The notes below the pieces were generated by a model. That model was not told where the DNA came from and did not search any database. It worked only from the letters and a program-made list of their open reading frames with translations. Of a DNA stretch of 64,000 nt, positions 61,994-64,000 are shown in pieces (the stretch's first letter is position 1; every line of letters begins with the position of its first letter). This stretch comes from Gnetum montanum (taxonomy: Eukaryota; Streptophyta; Gnetopsida; Gnetales; Gnetaceae): positions 97,540-161,539 of the forward strand of contig MNCI01022155.1 of the NCBI GenBank assembly GCA_015680685.1, in the 5' to 3' direction. The position numbers and the translations under genes are program-made.

Positions 61994-63738
61994 TACCCCC
62001 ATGACTAAATGAAAAATCGTCCTCAACTTCCTTACAATAATATCAGGAAGGTATGGGATTATTGACTTAAAATGAAACTAATGGGATGACATGTGAATGG
62101 ATCATCATTACAAGACACAAAAAACTGGTGTTCATGACAACAAGGGTGAACACCTTATTACATTGACATCAGGCCTCATTTGGCAGCTTGAGAAAGAGAG
62201 AGAGAAAGAAGTGTTGTTGCAACCAATGCCAAGAGTACGCCTTTCATTGTCCATCGGGAAGCACACCATCGGTATTGCTCCTTACATAGTTGCTTCCAGC
62301 ACTACTCCATTCCAAATGTTCCTTCCAGATCCCCTCCGTTGTTGCATGATTGCCATCTGCACACACAACACAATCTTTTATTAGCAAGGGTAAATGAATC
62401 ATCATGTAATTGATACCTTGCTTCGGTGTAAGTCCATTGACTAAGTTGTGGTATGGTTGATATAGATCTAGAGATATATTAATGATGACTACTGAAGGTG
62501 TCGGGGTTAGGAAAAAATTGGGGCTTGGAGAAAATCGAAAAATATTGGGCCTTGTACCCCCATAACTAATCGCGAACCTCCAGTAGAGATAGAATGGAGA
62601 AAGAAATAGGAACAAGAAAGATGAGGAAAAAGAGACAACTATAGCATTGATGAAATGGATGTTAAGATGGAAATGAACAAAATAAAATTAATTGTAAAAT
62701 GTTAAGGAAAAGAATTTAACTGATGTACCAAATAGGAATGTCAATGGGTCCTCCCCAAAGTAGACTCATGCCCGTAATGCCCTGACAAACCCACATTCAA
62801 AGATTCCATAGGCTCTAGGAATGTCCTTTGGAACAAGAGTTAAAGACTTAACCATAAGAGTTTACCAAAAAGAAAACAATGTATCTACCAAAATATACAC
62901 TAATGATACAACCGGAAATGAGGTAAACAATGGAGAGAAGGATGGAGAGAAGAGAATGGAATGGAATCTCAAGAACAAGGTGGTGTAGAACCCCTTGTGT
63001 GTTTCATGATTAATGTGACTTGGCAAATCTCATTCCAACTCCGGCCTCAAACCAACCACATCCAATGACTTCGCATTAATGCATTCAGCTAATCCATAAA
63101 CTTGAGTAACAAGAATGCCTTTGCCCAAAAGCCACAACCATTCCGATGAAACAAAGGAGAAGAGAATGGGAAGTGAGAAGGGCCTTAGTTAGAGGGAACA
63201 TTTTTAGTTCCATAACAAGTGTTTTAGCCCAAGGATTATTTTGTCTATGGTGTGTGCTTTGAATTCTCAGTTTTTTTTTGTTTTTGTGTTTTGTGTTTTT
63301 ATGCGTGAAAACCATACCATTCAAAGACTTCTTATTTTTATTGTCTCAACTTCCGATAATTGGGTAACATCGGAATGGCAAGAAAACTCAAGAAGAAAAC
63401 ATCTAAGAACCCAAGAGAATGGCCAACACAAAAGTATCAAGTTCCCTTGAAGTCACACCCTTGTCAGATCTTGAGTCCTTCCTTAGTTTGAGAAGTGCCC
63501 AGTCATTAGTTCGTTAAAGTTCTTATGAGAAAGGGACTGTACATTTCCAAGCCAAGAGAGACCATAGACTTTGTAGATGGATGGATGAAGTGGACTGATT
63601 GCCTGCCATATTAAAAGAACATACCTTAGTTTTCAACATCATAACTTAATGCTAAAAACCAAACATTGGCAATCAATAGGAAAATAGTTCATACCATCAT
63701 GAAGAACACTTATTGGGTGACAAACTTACAGGGTGGAT

Positions 63739-63756
63739 CACACACACACACACACA
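63739..63756. repeat. CA microsatellite
   Basis: Nine CA units followed by TATATA, inside the E4 spacer. Confidence 0.9.
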
Positions 63757-63779
63757 TATAAAATGGAAAAGTATAACAA

Positions 63780-63950
63780 TGGTGTAAAGCAAAAACAAGA
63801 AGAGTTAAAGAAATTTGTAAAACAAAAACAAGAAAAGTTAAAGAAATTTGTAAAACAAAAATGTGTAAGACAAAAATGTGTAAAACAAAAACTTGTAAAA
63901 AAAATGTGTAAAACAAAAATGCGCGAAACAAAAACGTGTGAAAAAAAACT
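63780..63950 (-). repeat. GTAAAACAAAAA-type tandem repeat in the E4 spacer
   Basis: Two about 33-bp units (TTTGTAAAACAAAAACAAGA and on) followed by about five 15-bp units close to GTGTAAAACAAAAAT. Shorter versions sit at the same place in E2 (near 42,480-42,535) and E3 (near 56,253-56,297). Confidence 0.85.
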
Positions 63951-64000
63951 AAAAAGAACTGAGGGCCTCCAATGATCAGCATAGGTGGCCATCTCACCCA

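Larger units (their letters stand above)
61994..64000 (-). mobile_element. Ty3/gypsy element E4 (family G), 3' internal part
   Basis: On minus from the window end: PPT-1 (about 64,000-63,985), spacer with a variable tandem repeat, acceptor GCAG at 62,360-62,357, ORF3 start at 62,356 (MAIMQQRRGSG), a short rest of ORF3 region and PPT-2 at 62,012-61,994. Most of ORF3 is deleted. The upstream pol lies beyond the window. Confidence 0.75.

Noticed and set aside
61196-61998. LTR at 61,201-61,993 as a solo LTR
   Set aside because: Flanking 5-mers differ and PPT-2 of E4 is directly attached.
1-64000. tRNA, rRNA, CRISPR arrays, organelle DNA inserts
   Set aside because: None was recognised on either strand; direct repeats present are transposon or micro/minisatellite in nature.

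Overview
The window looks like nuclear DNA of a seed plant, most likely a gymnosperm and probably a conifer. This is inferred from a single intact gene in 64 kb of AT-rich DNA, large introns, and nested, strongly decayed LTR retrotransposons. No organism-specific marker was seen, so the placement is tentative.

The one intact gene is a three-exon pectin methylesterase (12,067-15,905, + strand, 384 codons). It resembles the Arabidopsis PME53-type enzymes that have a signal peptide but no PRO (inhibitor-like) region. Its middle exon is strikingly GC-rich for the neighbourhood.

The rest is mobile DNA. The dominant family is a Ty3/gypsy element, called family G here. Four copies have internal sequence: E1 (+, 1-8364), E2 (-, 39,784-47,873), E3 (-, about 55,105-61,200) and E4 (-, 61,201 to the window end). 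Solo LTRs lie at 7326-8210, 9697-10,522 and 49,237-50,068. Overlaying the copies gives this order: LTR (TGATGAG...CTCATCA, about 0.8-0.9 kb), gag, protease, RT-RNase H, integrase with a GPY-type end, a polypurine tract, a long spacer, a splice-acceptor-like AG before an ATG, a third reading frame rich in coiled coil, a second near-identical polypurine tract, and the 3' LTR. The module between the two tracts is the most unusual thing in the window.

Two Ty1/copia elements carry recognisable pol. EC2 (-, 20,459-24,741) has both LTRs, a PBS and a PPT, but its RT core is replaced by a 24-bp coding tandem array. EC (+, 39,044 to about 52,198) is split by E2 and by a solo LTR. EC itself appears to lie inside an older LTR pair (36,560-37,065 and 53,858 to about 54,371), giving three levels of nesting.

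Other sequence: a threefold repeat of unknown coding-like sequence (19,772-26,850) that hosts EC2; a PIF1-like helicase remnant (27,460-27,978); a threefold repeat joining a gypsy protease fragment to a copia RNase H fragment (31,255-35,640) with clusters of a near-palindromic motif; and AT-rich stretches where nothing is recognisable.

Layout: 1-8364 E1 with a nested solo LTR; 8365-11,800 flank with one solo LTR; 11,800-16,570 the esterase gene; 16,570-19,770 AT-rich DNA with diverged tandem repeats; 19,772-27,980 triplicated repeat, EC2 and helicase remnant; 28,000-31,250 mostly featureless; 31,255-35,640 chimeric repeat; 36,560-54,371 nested copia/gypsy complex; 55,105-64,000 E3 and E4 sharing an LTR. 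Stop codons in the elements fall mostly where Gln, Arg or Trp is expected, and several catalytic Asp are Asn. This fits ageing by C-to-T change at methylated cytosines.
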